The notes under the pieces were generated by a model, which made no database searches, was not told the origin of the DNA, and worked only from the letters and a program-made list of their open reading frames with translations. A DNA stretch of 64,000 nt, taken from Bedellia somnulentella. Lineage: Eukaryota > Arthropoda > Insecta > Lepidoptera > Bedelliidae. The position numbers and the translations under genes are program-made. Below are positions 29,328-41,420 of the stretch, piece after piece. The DNA is taken from assembly GCA_963576735.1 (NCBI GenBank), contig CAUYWD010000245.1, positions 38,781-102,780 of the forward strand. Direction: 5' to 3'. Within the stretch, counting starts at the first letter, position 1; every line of letters begins with the position of its first letter.

Positions 29328-29690
29328 TGGGAAATGTTGCGGTTCATTCGTTCGGTCATTTGTTTCATTCATTCGGTTATTTATCCTCATTCAGGCATTC
29401 GTTTTCAAATTTTACTTTCTGAGATTGACCATTAGTGACAATTGTGTCTTGATTTTTTGAATAGCAGACCCAAAACGTTAAGATCCAACAATACAGTAAC
29501 TTATTTTACATAATATTACTAGTTGATATGTCCTGATAGTTTTGGATAGGTACTTGACTTAGTTAATATCTATAAATGATTGCATACATAAAGATATTAT
29601 ATATTTTTCAATACGTTTGTATAACCAGCAATTTCAATTGTATAGCATTCCCGTCCCTTTTGATGTATGATATGTGAAATTTTCATTGTA
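29328..29690 (+). other. Cactin 3' UTR and flank
   Basis: AT-rich sequence downstream of the cactin stop. I find no canonical AATAAA before the repeat boundary at 29691; the poly(A) site is undetermined. Confidence 0.4.
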
Positions 29691-30133
29691 CAGTCGCCAT
29701 CAGATATATCGGAGCGGCCGAGGTACTCAAATATATCTGAGCAGCAATAAATTTCAATAAATTCTTTACGGTAAATAAGGTCAATAAGATCTGAACATCC
29801 AATTCGCCACAAATATATGAGCAGTGGTTTTTCAATTAAATCTGAACACTCAAAGAGACAATAATATCTGAAAGCACAACTCGTCAAAGTTATCTGCTCA
29901 GACAGGGTGATCATAAATATCTGAACATTTAGGGAAAATATACCTTAAAGCACTAGGCATACAGTTTAAATGTAATCGTATCAAAATGAGTAGGTATACA
30001 AAATAGAAATCTGCGTAAAGCAACTTTACAGTCTTGTAACAAGAAACACATTTGAAGAAAATATTTGCCAATTTACAAAAACGATAACATAACTGTCATT
30101 GCATATAATTCACTGCATGTATTTTATCAAATA

Positions 30134-31263
30134 CTAGTGGTCCGCCCCGGCTTCGCACGGATGGTGTAAAGTTTTTATACTGCTTACTCCCTACCGATAT
30201 ATGATATCTATACTTATAATAAATCTGTAGAGAGGTCAATTCTGTACATTAAATATATTTTCAAAATAACTATCAGGGGGTGATTAGTGATCGATACTGA
30301 TGCCAAAAATGCAATCAGTAAAATTTTGGTCTGTCTGTCTGTCTGCCCGTCCGTCTGTCTGTCTGTCTGTCGGTTTGTATGTTCCTTATGGAAACAAAAA
30401 CTACTCGACGGATTTTAACGATACTTGGTAGAATTATTCTTCATACTCCTAGGCAGGTCATAGTGTACTTTTCAGCAGAGTAGTGAAGTAAAATTTTGGG
30501 AAAACGGGAGAGGTTACTCCATTTTTTAAGCTTCTGTCGCGTGTGCAGCGTTAATGGATACAGTTACATAGAAATCATGTATCACGGAAATATTTGCCAT
30601 AAAATTGTCTAAAAAATATCATATGTCTATCTTTTATGGTTGACTCACAATAACACGTGTAACTCCTGATAGCTTAGCAGTTCTGTGCATCCTGATTATA
30701 TTTATTTACTCTAACATTTATAGTTCTCTCATTCATCTATTATTTAAAAAAGTTTACATTATTACCTATTCAATAAAAAAGAATCATAGAAATCGGTATA
30801 GAAACACCAAACTTATACATGAAATAAGCCATCGCGTCCTGTCGTCGCACGTGAATACTGAATAATGCTGGATTATTTTTTGGTAATGGTTGCTCGGGCA
30901 AAAAATAGCCGTGAGTATATGAATGATGTATGCAAATTTTGTAACTCTGATTGTTTGTTTGCATGGTTTTATTTTCGGAGATACTGAACCGTTCATTAAA
31001 GCGCTTTCACAATCACAAAGCTAAACTATCCAGGAGTGCTATAAGTGGTGCTAAATTTCACAAAGGTTGAGCAGCGATTGAAGAAACCTCAGCTATTTTT
31101 AAAACTACGCTACCCGTGTAAAGCTAGGCCAATCCATTAGTATATCCTATGTCCTTTTCCTGGTTCTAAGCTACCTCTCTAACAATTTTTAGCCAAATCG
31201 GTTCATCCGTTCTTGAGTTATAAATAGTGTTACTAACACCACTTTCTTTTATATATACATAGA
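30134..31263 (-). mobile_element. Helitron, interrupted
   Basis: Plus-strand left end CTAGTGGTCCGCCCCGGC after A (30133); right end TATATACATAGA before T (31264). The right part (TCCTATGTCC, GGTTCATCCGTTCTTGAG) and left end belong to one family; the middle is another Helitron. Confidence 0.85.
30207..31140 (+). mobile_element. Helitron nested in the Helitron
   Basis: Begins TCTATACTTATAATAAATC after A (30206) and ends CCATTAG before T (31141); TTAG replaces the usual CTAG. It is homologous to 11777-12732 and 21570-22721 and has a (GTCT)n tract at 30330-30372. It carries the empty site for the small Helitron at 21923. Confidence 0.88.
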
Positions 31264-31847
31264 TTCGCAGATTTATTATGCTATAATTACGTATATAGAC
31301 TGGCAATACTAATACGACAGGCGAGACCAAAAAAAAGTACAACGGTGTGCGTAAATGAATGTGTGTGCGTGACATTAGTATGGCGGATCCCATACTAGCC
31401 CTATTAAAATTAATAAAAATTCACGTATTTGTTATTTTTGCCCAATTGTAAACTTTACGGTAATTGTAGTACTATGATGACACAAGATATTTTTTATCAT
31501 ATATTTGCATTGAAAACTTTGGTTTAAGATCATATAGACCTATAATTATTTATTACAGTCTTAGTTTGGACATAAATGGCTAATAATTTTGTGTTTGCCA
31601 AAGAATATGTATTGATTTAGATTTATTTTTTTTCATTCATCAAAAATCATTAAGGTTAAAATAAGTCCATTATTTTCTTTCATGTTTTATGTCAAAATCG
31701 TTGAGGCCTTTATCGTCTCTGAGAGGTCCTGCCTTTGTTGACGTTTATGCTATGACGTTTGTCACTTACTGCTAATCCATGTGCTTCTATATCTATGGTA
31801 ATATAACAGCTGCCAAATGAAAATAAGTACGAATGCTTTGCAATATT

Positions 31848-31942
31848 TCATCCACTTTGGTGTCAGTCACCATGGCCAAGCGGTTAAGCGAATAGAAATC
31901 ATAATTGTAATCCGTTGCGTCAGGGTTCAAATCCTAACTTGT
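31848..31942 (+). other. tRNA-like pol III box pair (pseudo-tRNA or SINE head)
   Basis: TGGCCAAGCGGTTA (A box) and GGTTCAAATCC (B box) lie 55-60 bp apart, as in Ser/Leu tRNAs. The acceptor ends do not pair, so it is a decayed tRNA or a SINE head rather than a working gene. Confidence 0.5.
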
Positions 31943-32791
31943 ATTTATTTTTATCAAGAATTCGTCTTCTTTTTTTTTCTATTTTATTTATTAAGCCTTT
32001 AGATTTGTTGTCCTCATTTAATATAATGCTATATATATTACGTTATAATTATATATATATGAATACGTATAATACGTTACAGAAAACCGCAGGAAAAAGT
32101 ACAATTTTGCAAAAACTAGTTTATCCTTTTATTTTATTAAAGCTGCATTTATATTTATACTACCCTGGTACATACAATGTAAAATTGGCATACATGTTTC
32201 GAAAATTCTAAGTTATTTTACCTCTTTATTTTTTTTTACCGGTGAAAATTATACAAATACAAACCCATTCCTCTATTAACACCATGTACTTACCTGTTTC
32301 TGTCAAAAAATGGAGTTAGTCAGTGGGGAACGATTTAGTATTTTTTTTCTAATAATATACTAACCGTAGAACTAGTTGGGACCTTACAACCAGTGGGGCA
32401 TACCTCCCAGCAGAAGACTCTTTTTAGTTTTGACATTGATAAAACCAAATGGTGGTTGTGTAGAAAATGTATTCCAGCGTAGCACGATTAAGAATTTTAA
32501 ACTGTATGCTTAGTGCTTTAAGGTATATTTTTCTTAAATGTTCAGATATTTATGATCACCCTGTCTGAGCAGATAACTTTGACGAGTTGTGCTTTCAGAT
32601 ATTATTGTCTCTTTAGGTGTTCAGATTTAATTGAAAAACCACTGCTCATATATTTGTGGCGAATTGGATGTTCAGAGCTTTTTGACCTTATTTACCGTAA
32701 AGAATTTAATGAAATTTATTGCTGCTCAGATATATTTGAGTACCTCGGCCGCTCCGATATATCTGATGGCGACTGTACTGTATTTATTTGA

Positions 32792-33060
32792 ATATCTAAG
32801 AATGTACAAAGTAAAACCTTGTATGTGGTTAATAACTATTTCTCTGTGTACCCGCTGACATCAAAACCTTTGTAAAAGTTTTAAACGACTTATAGATAGC
32901 TGAATAAAGTGTAAATAAGATTGAGGTTGTAAATAAATAAGTTTTTTATATTACTTTGTTTCACTAGTTCTCAAAGTGAACTTTTACAATCAGCCTCATA
33001 AGGCGGCTCAGTCCCCCAAAGGGTTATATGCAAGCATGCTATATAAGTTCGAATACAAAA
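32792..33060. other. No gene recognised
   Basis: AT-rich intergenic sequence between the long-TIR element and a LINE fragment. Confidence 0.5.
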
Positions 33061-33064
33061 CGAA

Positions 33065-34345
33065 CGAACCTAAGTAAAGAAAGAAGAAAGAAAAACATTT
33101 ATTCATTGCTAAGCTTGAGTAAACAATACATGAAACATAACAACAAAATAATATTAAGGTTGGTTTTACAACAAAAGAAAAAAAATAATAATAATAATTA
33201 TATAAGTTAACAAAAATAAATAATAAAAAAAAAATCTCAAAATAAAACATGAGTTATAAAATAAGAAAAAAGCAAACATAAATAAAAACGAACCAAAATA
33301 TATGATGACTTAATAAAATTATTAAGAACCTGTCACAAGAATAGCCATTACCTGCGTAGCAATGAATTGGCAGATGACTCAGCATTTTCGTTGTGAGTTA
33401 ATACCTCACAACACTGATTTTCAGTCACCGCCAAGTAGAGGTGATGCACGAACTATTAATATATATATATACATAATGCATGCATATATTTTAAATATAT
33501 AAAAATATCAAACAAATCAACAGAACCATAAACATGAATATACAAAATTGATATATTTAAACAAATTGACAAAAAGTTAAATAGAAAAAATTAAATAAAT
33601 AAAATACAATGAAATGATAATTTCACACGACACATAACTAAAAATTAATAAACGATAATAGCAAAGACATTTCAAATAGTCATATATATCCGTATACTTT
33701 ATTTACAAAGGGAAAACTAATATAATTGTTTGATCCATTGATTGTCTACTTCTATTTAATAAGGAAGAATGGGTGGGGGATTAGCCAAAGGATTTTGTTG
33801 AAGTAGCAAAAGGTTTTTAAGCTTTCGCTTGAAGGTGAATTTACTGGTTAGACTACGAATTGGTGGAGGGAGGTCATTCCAGCATTTGGACGCCGCGAAT
33901 CTGAAACTGCCTCGAAAAGCCACCAAACGATGCATTGGCACAATCGCCCTGACTTTAAATTGATAGCCACTTTTAGACCATTGCAATTTTTTATACAAAT
34001 AGTCAGGAGATTCGTGTCGAATAACACCGAAAAGCAGAGTTGCGAGATGTAGTTGCCTACGTGCCTGCATTTTCAATAATTTAGCGTCGTTCAAATACGG
34101 AGTGACATGGGAACGAGGCGGGATGCGAAAACAAAAACGTGCACATGCGTTTTGCACACGCTGTATCAATTTCTGAGAACGGCCAATTATGCAACTACCA
34201 TAGACCACATCACAGTAATTTAACCTAGATAATAATAATACCAACGATTCACAAAGGTGAACACGCAAATCCACACTAAGGTAATCGCGAATATTATACA
34301 GGACTTTAAGGCGGTAGAAACAATTACTAACCACTGAGTAGTACT
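33065..34345 (-). mobile_element. 5'-truncated LINE (family K), Jockey superfamily
   Basis: Ends at the left with an AAAGAAAGAAGAAAG-type tail and 3' UTR. The ORF2 C-terminus is open at 34334-33756. Homologous to 27690-28665. Confidence 0.8.
33756..34334 (-). pseudogene. LINE RT C-terminus (family K)
   Basis: A 192-codon open frame after the RT catalytic core: LNYCDVVYGSC, QRVQNACARFCFRIPPRSHVTPYL, ARRQLHLATLLFGVI, FRFAASKCWNDLPPPIRSL. It lacks the endonuclease and YADD motifs. Confidence 0.8.
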
Positions 34346-35042
34346 ACCAGGGTGAGTGATAAATGCCAAATATGCAATTTGCATTCTATTCTATTCACGC
34401 ATGAGTCATGTGAATTAGAGGGGATGACATGCCGCCAGATTTCGTCTAGCATTTGAGAATCAATCGGAACGCACAATAAAAAGAGCGTAGACTGGATAAA
34501 AAGAAGTATTTTTTTCATTTTTTTATTGAACACAAACAGTGAATACAACAAAAATGGTCAGGACATATAATTGTTTCATAGAGCCAGTTACAAATTACAA
34601 AATAAAAACGGAACGAAATTAAACCGTTATTTCATTATTACAATAAAAATCGAAAGATGCAAGGTAAAGACTTATCTGAGCCCATGGATATGCAGCCCTC
34701 AGTTCGCTCTGCTGTCGTCAATAGATCGTATTGTGGTAGGAAAAGGACTTAAAACCATGCTTATACGCTTCCGAACCATTCGATAGAGGAGAGCTAAGTT
34801 CTCTCCGGCCAGTTTGTGACTCGTGCATTACGAAGGGCATGCCAATAGAAGTAAGATACTCTTTTCTCATTTAATTGTCACTAGCAGCTATACACCATCT
34901 TATAGGCTGGTTTTTATTGACATATTTGAATATAGAACACACTTCTTTTATTTATTTTTTATTTGAATGAGTATAATTTTTCTGAGAATCTGGCGGTAAT
35001 TCACTTGCAACAATGGAGCTCAGTCGACGTGATTTTGGCGCT

Positions 35043-35045
35043 ATG

Positions 35046-35072
<27 letters not shown>
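35043..35072. repeat. Poly(T) run at a LINE 3' junction
   Basis: About 26 consecutive T, the complement of the poly(A)-like end of the minus-strand LINE that follows. Confidence 0.85.
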
Positions 35073-35076
<4 letters not shown>

Positions 35077-35483
35077 ATAATCGTTTATTACCAATTGAAA
35101 TTTTACAAATACATAATACCAGCGGCCCCACACTAGGCAAGCCTGTATCGTGGGTACCAAATACAAATAACAATTCCAATTTTACAAAGTGAATTAAATT
35201 ATAATACATTGATAAAATATAATTGAAAATTTATAGAATCTAATACTTATTAAAATATACACTTAATCCATTTAACTTAACACTAAATACAAACAAAATC
35301 ATAGCATTATGCAAATAAATAATAATTAATGATAATGTAGTAATTGCAAATTATTATTATGAACAATTATATCAATAAAAACTTCAATTTATTAATTATT
35401 TATTCAAAATGTCTACAACACTCTGAAAAGTACAATTGTAATATTAAAAAGATTCGTATTTTTACTTTTATATTCTGAAATAT

Positions 35484-35620
35484 AACTGTGTGAGTAGGTG
35501 TGTGTGTGAGTCTGTGTATGAGTGTAAGAGCGGGTGTATGTGTGAGAGCGGGTGTATGTGTGTGTGGGTATGTGTGTGTGTGTGTGTGCGTGTATGCGTG
35601 TGAATGTGGGTGTAAATAAG
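35484..35620 (-). repeat. (TG)n-rich tract in the LINE 3' UTR
   Basis: TG/CA-rich variant repeats 30-170 bp past the ORF2 stop. The two short His/Thr-rich reading frames over it are artefacts of the repeat. Confidence 0.85.
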
Positions 35621-35651
35621 TGATTTATTAAGTTTAAGTGTCTCAACATTT

Positions 35652-38597
35652 TCAAGATACAATTCGAATCAAAGTTTCAATTTTTGAATAATTCATAGTC
35701 ATGAGCCAATTTTTCACCTTTATTTTTACCTCCCTCTTTGTACAATCTCGTATATCATTAATTTTTAATATTTCATTGTACAAATGGGGGTGCATAAATG
35801 ATGGGAACCGTTGCGCGAAAGTTGTCCTACATAATGTTGTCGGCAGTCTAGGAGTTCTCTGTAAAAGAGAGCGTTCAGTAGAGGGTGTTAAACACTTTTT
35901 ATGCTCTCGAAGAATAGACCTCATGACAAACAACCCTCGCACACTGAGCACCCCACATTCATCGTATAGCTTTGTGGTTGAGTATCTAAAGTTCTTTTTG
36001 GACATAACCTTTAAAACTGAACGTTGAGCTCTTTCAATTTCCAACATGGTAGTAATAGGGGCACCACCCCAAACTGGAAGACAGTAAGTGATCAGTGATT
36101 CACAAATGGCCGTATAGATTTGTTTAAGTAATTCAATGTCGGCCGAGTTGCGGAGTAATTTCATGATATTGATAACCTTTCTTATTCTGCCTGAGAGTGT
36201 ATGAATATGACTCTTAAAGTTCAAGTTGTGGTCAATTGTAACTCCCAGGTATTTTGTGACAGTTACGCAAGCAAGAGTAGGACACTGGCAAGGGACAAGG
36301 TTTGCAGGGAAGCACGTGTGTATCTTGAGTGTGGTTCGAGGCGGAGCTGATGCCCTCGTTTTGTGAAAACACATTAAATTCGTTTTTTCGCTGTTTAAAG
36401 TTAACAAATTACGAGAAAGCCAGCCCACCACGGAGACCATACCCTCCTCCACATTCTGCAACACATCATTCCACGATGATCCACTGAAGATAATTGCAGT
36501 GTCATCTGCATAACAGAATATGCGAGCGTCTTTAAGTGGGAGAGTCGATATGTCGTTCATGTAGAGTAGGAAGAGGGTAGGACCCAAGATGCTACCCTGA
36601 GGCACTCCGAAATCAACACGGCAAGAGTCGCTTATCACCTGGTCAACCTTTAATAGCTGATTTCTATTTGACAGATAGCTTTCAAACCAATTGAGTGCTA
36701 AGCCTCGGACACCTGACAACTCGAGTTTACTTAAGGTAATGGATTTAGAAACAGTGTCAAATGCTTTTGATTTGTCAATGAAGACACCAGCACAAGCCTT
36801 TCCTTGATCTAACATGAATGAAATATGGTCCACCAGCTCGCAGACAGCATCCTCAGTCGACCTCCCCCGCCGAAAACCGTACTGTCCAGAAAAAAGTAAA
36901 TTATTATTCTCCAGAAAATTTATCAACTGCTTGTTTACTATTTTCTCTAGAAGTTTCGATAAGGATGAGAGCAGAGTGATAGGGCGGAAATTTGATGGAA
37001 TTTTTTTAGAGCCACCTTTATGGACAGGTGTTATAACACCCGTTTTCCAAATTTCGGGGAATACACCGCTCGACAAGCTAAGATTAAATACGTGGCTGAG
37101 AGGAGTAGCAATGTGATTTTTGATTTGCTTGAGAAGATCATTAGATATTTTGTCTAATCCCGGCGCGCTATGGGATGGAAGCATCTCTATCAGCGACCTA
37201 ACCTCCATCTCGTCGGTTGGGTGCAAAAACATTGACCTTACTGATTCGTGAGCCACGGTTGACTTCGAAGCAAGTGAGTCTTCTGTTTCACCGGTTTTCG
37301 ACAAGATAGCTTGTGACATATTTTTTCCTACACAAGAAAAGTATTGGTTACACGTATTTACCGAGGCTTTAGGATCAGGGTTGAGAGTGAGCAATTCAGA
37401 GTTAGGGACATTTGGAGAGTGAGAGTGGCAAATGCTTTTAATAGTACCCCATAGTTTCTTCGGTATAGACCGGTTTTTTTCCAATTCTGATCTTTCATAG
37501 TTGTGTTTAAGGGAGTGGAGGAGATTGACACAATAGTTCCTGTAACGTATGTAAATGGTCCTAGCTATGGCATTGCGGGGTTGCCTTAGAACTTTCTGGT
37601 GAAGGGCGTCTCGATTTTTCATGCATCGTATGATTCCGGGGGTGACCCAAGGCTTGAGATTAAATTTTGAGCGACTTATTTTTATCAGTTTGGTATTATT
37701 AGATATGGTAGAAGTAATTATTTCACTAAGTGATTGAGCAGCCTCTTCAGTGGATGTAGAATTTAGTACTTTAGTCCAGTCTTTTTCTCGCATTTCCACT
37801 TCTACTTTGGCGTTATCGATTTTGAGTATCGTACGTTTGCGATTGGGCTCAAGAGATATTTGCTCAACACCGGCCATAGCAAGAGCATGATCTGTTAGAC
37901 TACTCTGGCAAACAACACCAACTGCACGAGAATTCGGGGTAACAAAAATATGATCTAAGCAGGCGTTCATTCTAGTTGGTTTTGTTATGGCCGGGATAAA
38001 ACCACATTCAGCCATCACACAAAGATACTCGGACAGTTTATTTTTATTGAAGTCAGATAATATATCAATGTTTATGTCACCAGCCATGATCGCAAGAGGC
38101 TTGTTAGGAAAAGTGTTGACTTCTTCACTAAGGCAATGAAAAAAGTGTTGGGGATCTTTAAAGGAAGGAGAACGATAGATTGCAAAAATGGTAGCTTGAT
38201 TTTGTACATCAACAATGAGGCAGTTGGCTTGAGGCCAATCAGGTTCGCGTATTGAGACATTCAGGTGAGACTTTACGTAGACCACTACCCCGCCCGACTT
38301 ATTTATGATGATAGAGCTCTTATATGCTGTATAACCATCTAAACAACCCACGATTGTTCTATCATTGAGCCAGCATTCTGTGAGTATGATAACCTCGAAG
38401 TCAATATTGAGCCGTTTCAGTAAAACAACGAAATCATCAAAATTCTTTTCAATGCTACGTATATTTAAAGTTAGTACTTTTAATTGATACTTAGAGCTTA
38501 ATATGTTCTCACAATTCTCCGGGGCAATTATGTTATGACATTCAATTTCAAAAGCTTTGTCTAACTCAGTGGCTGAATAAGGAATTGTAGTCGCCAT
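35652..38597 (-). CDS. LINE ORF2: endonuclease and reverse transcriptase
   Basis: A 981-codon intact frame. The endonuclease (residues about 30-245) shows LTLNIRSIEKN, IILTECWL, IMAGDINIDIL, CLDHIFVTPNS and SLTDHALAM. The linker has KPWVTPGIIRCMKNRDALH. The RT shows SNFRPITLLSS, FGFRRGRSTEDAV-type text (YGFRRGRSTEDAV), GVFIDKSKAFDTVS, GVPQGSILGPTLF and the catalytic FCYADDTAIIF. There is no RNase H. The C-terminus ends IETLIRIVS. All expected active-site residues are present, so the ORF could be functional even though ORF1 is frameshifted. Confidence 0.92.
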   Translation of the reverse strand: MATTIPYSATELDKAFEIECHNIIAPENCENILSSKYQLKVLTLNIRSIEKNFDDFVVLLKRLNIDFEVIILTECWLNDRTIVGCLDGYTAYKSSIIINKSGGVVVYVKSHLNVSIREPDWPQANCLIVDVQNQATIFAIYRSPSFKDPQHFFHCLSEEVNTFPNKPLAIMAGDINIDILSDFNKNKLSEYLCVMAECGFIPAITKPTRMNACLDHIFVTPNSRAVGVVCQSSLTDHALAMAGVEQISLEPNRKRTILKIDNAKVEVEMREKDWTKVLNSTSTEEAAQSLSEIITSTISNNTKLIKISRSKFNLKPWVTPGIIRCMKNRDALHQKVLRQPRNAIARTIYIRYRNYCVNLLHSLKHNYERSELEKNRSIPKKLWGTIKSICHSHSPNVPNSELLTLNPDPKASVNTCNQYFSCVGKNMSQAILSKTGETEDSLASKSTVAHESVRSMFLHPTDEMEVRSLIEMLPSHSAPGLDKISNDLLKQIKNHIATPLSHVFNLSLSSGVFPEIWKTGVITPVHKGGSKKIPSNFRPITLLSSLSKLLEKIVNKQLINFLENNNLLFSGQYGFRRGRSTEDAVCELVDHISFMLDQGKACAGVFIDKSKAFDTVSKSITLSKLELSGVRGLALNWFESYLSNRNQLLKVDQVISDSCRVDFGVPQGSILGPTLFLLYMNDISTLPLKDARIFCYADDTAIIFSGSSWNDVLQNVEEGMVSVVGWLSRNLLTLNSEKTNLMCFHKTRASAPPRTTLKIHTCFPANLVPCQCPTLACVTVTKYLGVTIDHNLNFKSHIHTLSGRIRKVINIMKLLRNSADIELLKQIYTAICESLITYCLPVWGGAPITTMLEIERAQRSVLKVMSKKNFRYSTTKLYDECGVLSVRGLFVMRSILREHKKCLTPSTERSLLQRTPRLPTTLCRTTFAQRFPSFMHPHLYNEILKINDIRDCTKREVKIKVKNWLMTMNYSKIETLIRIVS

Positions 38598-38924
38598 TAA
38601 GGTGGATCGGAGAGCAAAACTATGGTATGGTTTTGAACGAATGTGAGAACATTTACCAATATAATTTGTGAGATTAATTGTAGCTCGAGAATACCTATCG
38701 ACAGTAGCAGTCGAATGTTGAGAACGAGTGTGTGTGGTTTGTGTATTTGAGTTGGAGTAGTAGATATATGAGAGTTTGTGTAAAATGGTAGTAATTTAAA
38801 ACAAATATTTAACCTTAAAGACATCAATTCGAGAACAGCATGCAGAATATAAAGATAAATGTAGCTATCCACATATATAAAGCAGGAATATCCAGTTAAA
38901 CGACTTAAACTAACACCAAGATCA

Positions 38925-40050
38925 TCAATCCTGTACGTTATAGCTTTCTCTCGAGTCTTGGGGTCCAATCGAATGGTTGCTAGAGATGGTCTGTTCAGAA
39001 TAAGAACTAAGTGGTGATTTTTGTGCAGTAGAAGTTCCATCTTTGTTCGTACTAGGTAAATTGGAGAGATCATCCCTAAGCTTGATTTGAATTGAGGGTT
39101 TACCTTCAGCCTGTCGCACAAATATTCGTCCGTTATTGACCCACACAAATCGATAACCAATGGATCTTGCATGGATTCTGGCTTCACGAAATAATTGACG
39201 TTTGTTAAATGTGAGGCGTTCATTAATAAAAATTTTGATACTTGAACCTGGGATCTCAAGATCTGTGGTTGAAAAGTTTCGTCGATGCTTAATTGCTTTC
39301 ACCAATTCGTCACGGTGTACTTTTCTAAGCAAACGAACTACGATTGGGCGTTGAACATCGTGAGCCGGAGATTGTGCAGTAGGTCGTGTGTTTGAGGTAC
39401 GACGGGGACCAACTCTGGAAATAGTATCGACGTCACGCTCTGTTATTTCTACTCCCAGCTTTTTTGCAATAAGCAGCGTCGTGTGATGGAGGTTTTCATT
39501 TGGGAATTCTGGAATACCAATAATTTCTACTTCATTTTTTAAATTCGTTTGCTGTAGTTCATATAATTCTTGAGTCAAAGAAAACACGTTGGCTTGCAAG
39601 TCAGCTATCTGTTTATTCTTTTCGTCCTCAACAGACTTCAGTTTGGTTTCGGCTTGCTCTAATCTTAGAATGAATATATATGAAATAAATGAAATTAATT
39701 GCGGTAGAGACGCGCTCGTTTAGAGAGCTAAATTCTTTAGACAGGCTTCTTAATTCTAACTTAACATCTTCAAAGTCATTCGAAGATTGATCTGTTGATA
39801 TTGCTTTTAGGCGATTTCGAATGGTAACATTTGTCACTTCAGCTGTTAGTCGTGTAGGTGTAGAGCTGTTGTCGCCACCTTTCTTCGCAGAACAAGTACA
39901 ATCAGGGCATATCCATAATTTTTGTTCCGATTTGGTTAATGAGGGGCTTACTCCTACGCATTCGAAATGAAACGGTCGGCCGCATCCAGTGAGAGTGCAT
40001 TGTACATATTTAGTGCCAGTAATGTTAGCCGGACACGCCGCACACTTCAT
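38925..40050 (-). pseudogene. LINE ORF1: PHD-like finger plus RNA-binding domain, frameshifted
   Basis: The first part (40050-39690) carries a Cys/His finger: CAACPANITG, CTLTGCGRPFHFECVGV, LWICPDCTC. Around 39655-39690 a short AT-rich duplication shifts the frame. The second part (from LEQAETKLKSVEDEKNKQ) has a coiled coil, then an L1 ORF1-like RRM (NEVEIIGIPEFPNENL, RPIVVRLLRKVHRDELV, IFINERLTFNKRQLFREA) and a Ser-rich tail ending at 38925. One indel would explain the loss of frame. Confidence 0.8.
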
Positions 40051-40555
40051 GATACGTGAGCAGAAGTTAGTGTTATATAGTTAGTATAGTTGGAATCGTA
40101 CTAACTTTTACTTTGTGCGGGGGCAACACTGCGTTTCAAGTAACCTGAACGCACCCAAATTTCTTAGGTTGGCAGCAGTGTAAAGATCGGAAGCAGTGAT
40201 TTGACGTCTGTCAATTGCGCATGCGCAGTCCACAAACAGCTGATTCTTAGCAGTAATTGGTTACAGTTATCGCGATGTAATTAATAACCAACCAATTGTT
40301 GATGTTTATTACTGAGTAGGTGAAGATTAACAACAATTTCAAAGTAACGGTTGCTGATTTATCTACCTTTAATCGCAATTCTTGTCTCCAAATCAATGAT
40401 GTTGCTTCGGTGACGATTCGTATGCGCCGGCTTAAGGATTGATTCAGGTTTGTGTGCACTTTATTTCACTGTGTATTACGTTCTTTAATATATTACTGAA
40501 TTATTTGTAAGGATTGCAAGATAAACAGTGTTTACTTAATGAAAGCGGAAGCGGA

Positions 40556-41420
40556 AAAAACCGTTTTATTATGACTTTAAAAAAGGTTTAAAGCATCAAG
40601 AATGTTTTGAACTTTTGGCTTCAACTTTCGGTGAGTCTGCTTGTTCCCGAGCAACAGTATTCAATTGGTTTGCTGAATTTGAAAGAGGACGAGAGGATGT
40701 CTCAAAGATGAAGCGAAGACAGTACGGCCGCCAACTGCGGTCACGCAAGAAAACGTTCGTGCAGTCGAAAAACTAATTCGCGAAAACCGACGAATTACAT
40801 ATGTAGAGCTAGAGCGAGAACTAGGAATTGCATCAGCAGCAATGAAAACCATAATTCACGACCAAATTTCTCTCCGTAAACGTTGTTCAAGATGGGTGCC
40901 GCACAAACTTACCGATGAGCAGAAAGACCGTAGGGTGGATTGGTGCCTATTCATGATAGATTTAAATTCAACGGAGGCGAGAAAAAAAACGTATATGATA
41001 TACTGACTGGTGACGAAACATGGCTATATAACTAGGATTCCGAATCAAAGCGACAGTCGACTATATGGTGCTTTGAAGACGAGCCAACTCCAACGAAATG
41101 TCGCCGTGCACGAAGCCCACAGAAGCAAATGGTCGCCTCTTTTTTCTGCAAAACGGGTCATATTGCTACTGTTGTGCTCTAGAATGAAAGAACGGTGAAC
41201 TCCGAATGGTATATGACAGTTTGTGCTCCAACAGTAATATCAGATTGGTGTGACAAGCGACCGAAGTCAGGAATCCGGGACCTTCTCTGGCACCACGACA
41301 ATGCGGCGCCGCACACGTCTGCCAGAACACTAGACATTTTCAACTCGAAAAATGTGTCAATTCTCCCTCACCCGCCATATTCCCCTGACCTAGCGCCTTG
41401 TGATTTTTACATAAACGTTA
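40556..41420 (+). pseudogene. Mariner transposase, central piece
   Basis: Frameshifted coding sequence: FYYDFKKGLKHQECFELLAS, ATVFNWFAEFERGRED, then TGDET, FEDEPTPTKCRRARS, NSEWYMTVCAP, LLWHHDNAAPHTSAR, YSPDLAPCDFY. It includes an in-frame stop after TWLYN and another before NERTVNS. Confidence 0.8.

Larger units (their letters stand above)
29691..32775. mobile_element. Long-TIR DNA element, 3.1 kb with nested Helitrons
   Basis: Ends CAGTCGCCATCAGATATATC / its complement, each next to TA (29689-29690 and 32776-32777). The arms (about 29691-29975 and 32495-32775) are inverted copies containing many CAGATAT/ATATCTGA motifs, and they code spuriously similar ORFs on opposite strands. The interior has no transposase. 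A TA target suggests a Tc/mariner- or Sola-like mover, but this is not established. Confidence 0.88.
35048..40555 (-). mobile_element. Near full-length CR1/Jockey-type LINE
   Basis: A 5.5-kb minus-strand element with 5' UTR (about 40050-40555), ORF1 (one frameshift), intact ORF2 and a 3' UTR holding a GT-rich tract. It interrupts a mariner gene within the codons for GAM-FYYDF. ORF1 with a PHD-like finger plus an L1-like RNA-binding domain fits the CR1 group of the Jockey superfamily; finer clade naming needs comparison. Confidence 0.88.

Noticed and set aside
29597..29914. A small gene family, because similar ORFs occur at 29597-29914 (-) and 32552-32791 (+)
   Set aside because: They lie in the inverted arms of one transposon and have no splice or domain support.
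35468..35662. His/Thr-rich small proteins on the minus strand
   Set aside because: They are translations of a TG/CA microsatellite in a LINE 3' UTR.
38597..39259. Third LINE ORF between ORF1 and ORF2
   Set aside because: It overlaps the end of ORF1 in another frame and shows no family motif.
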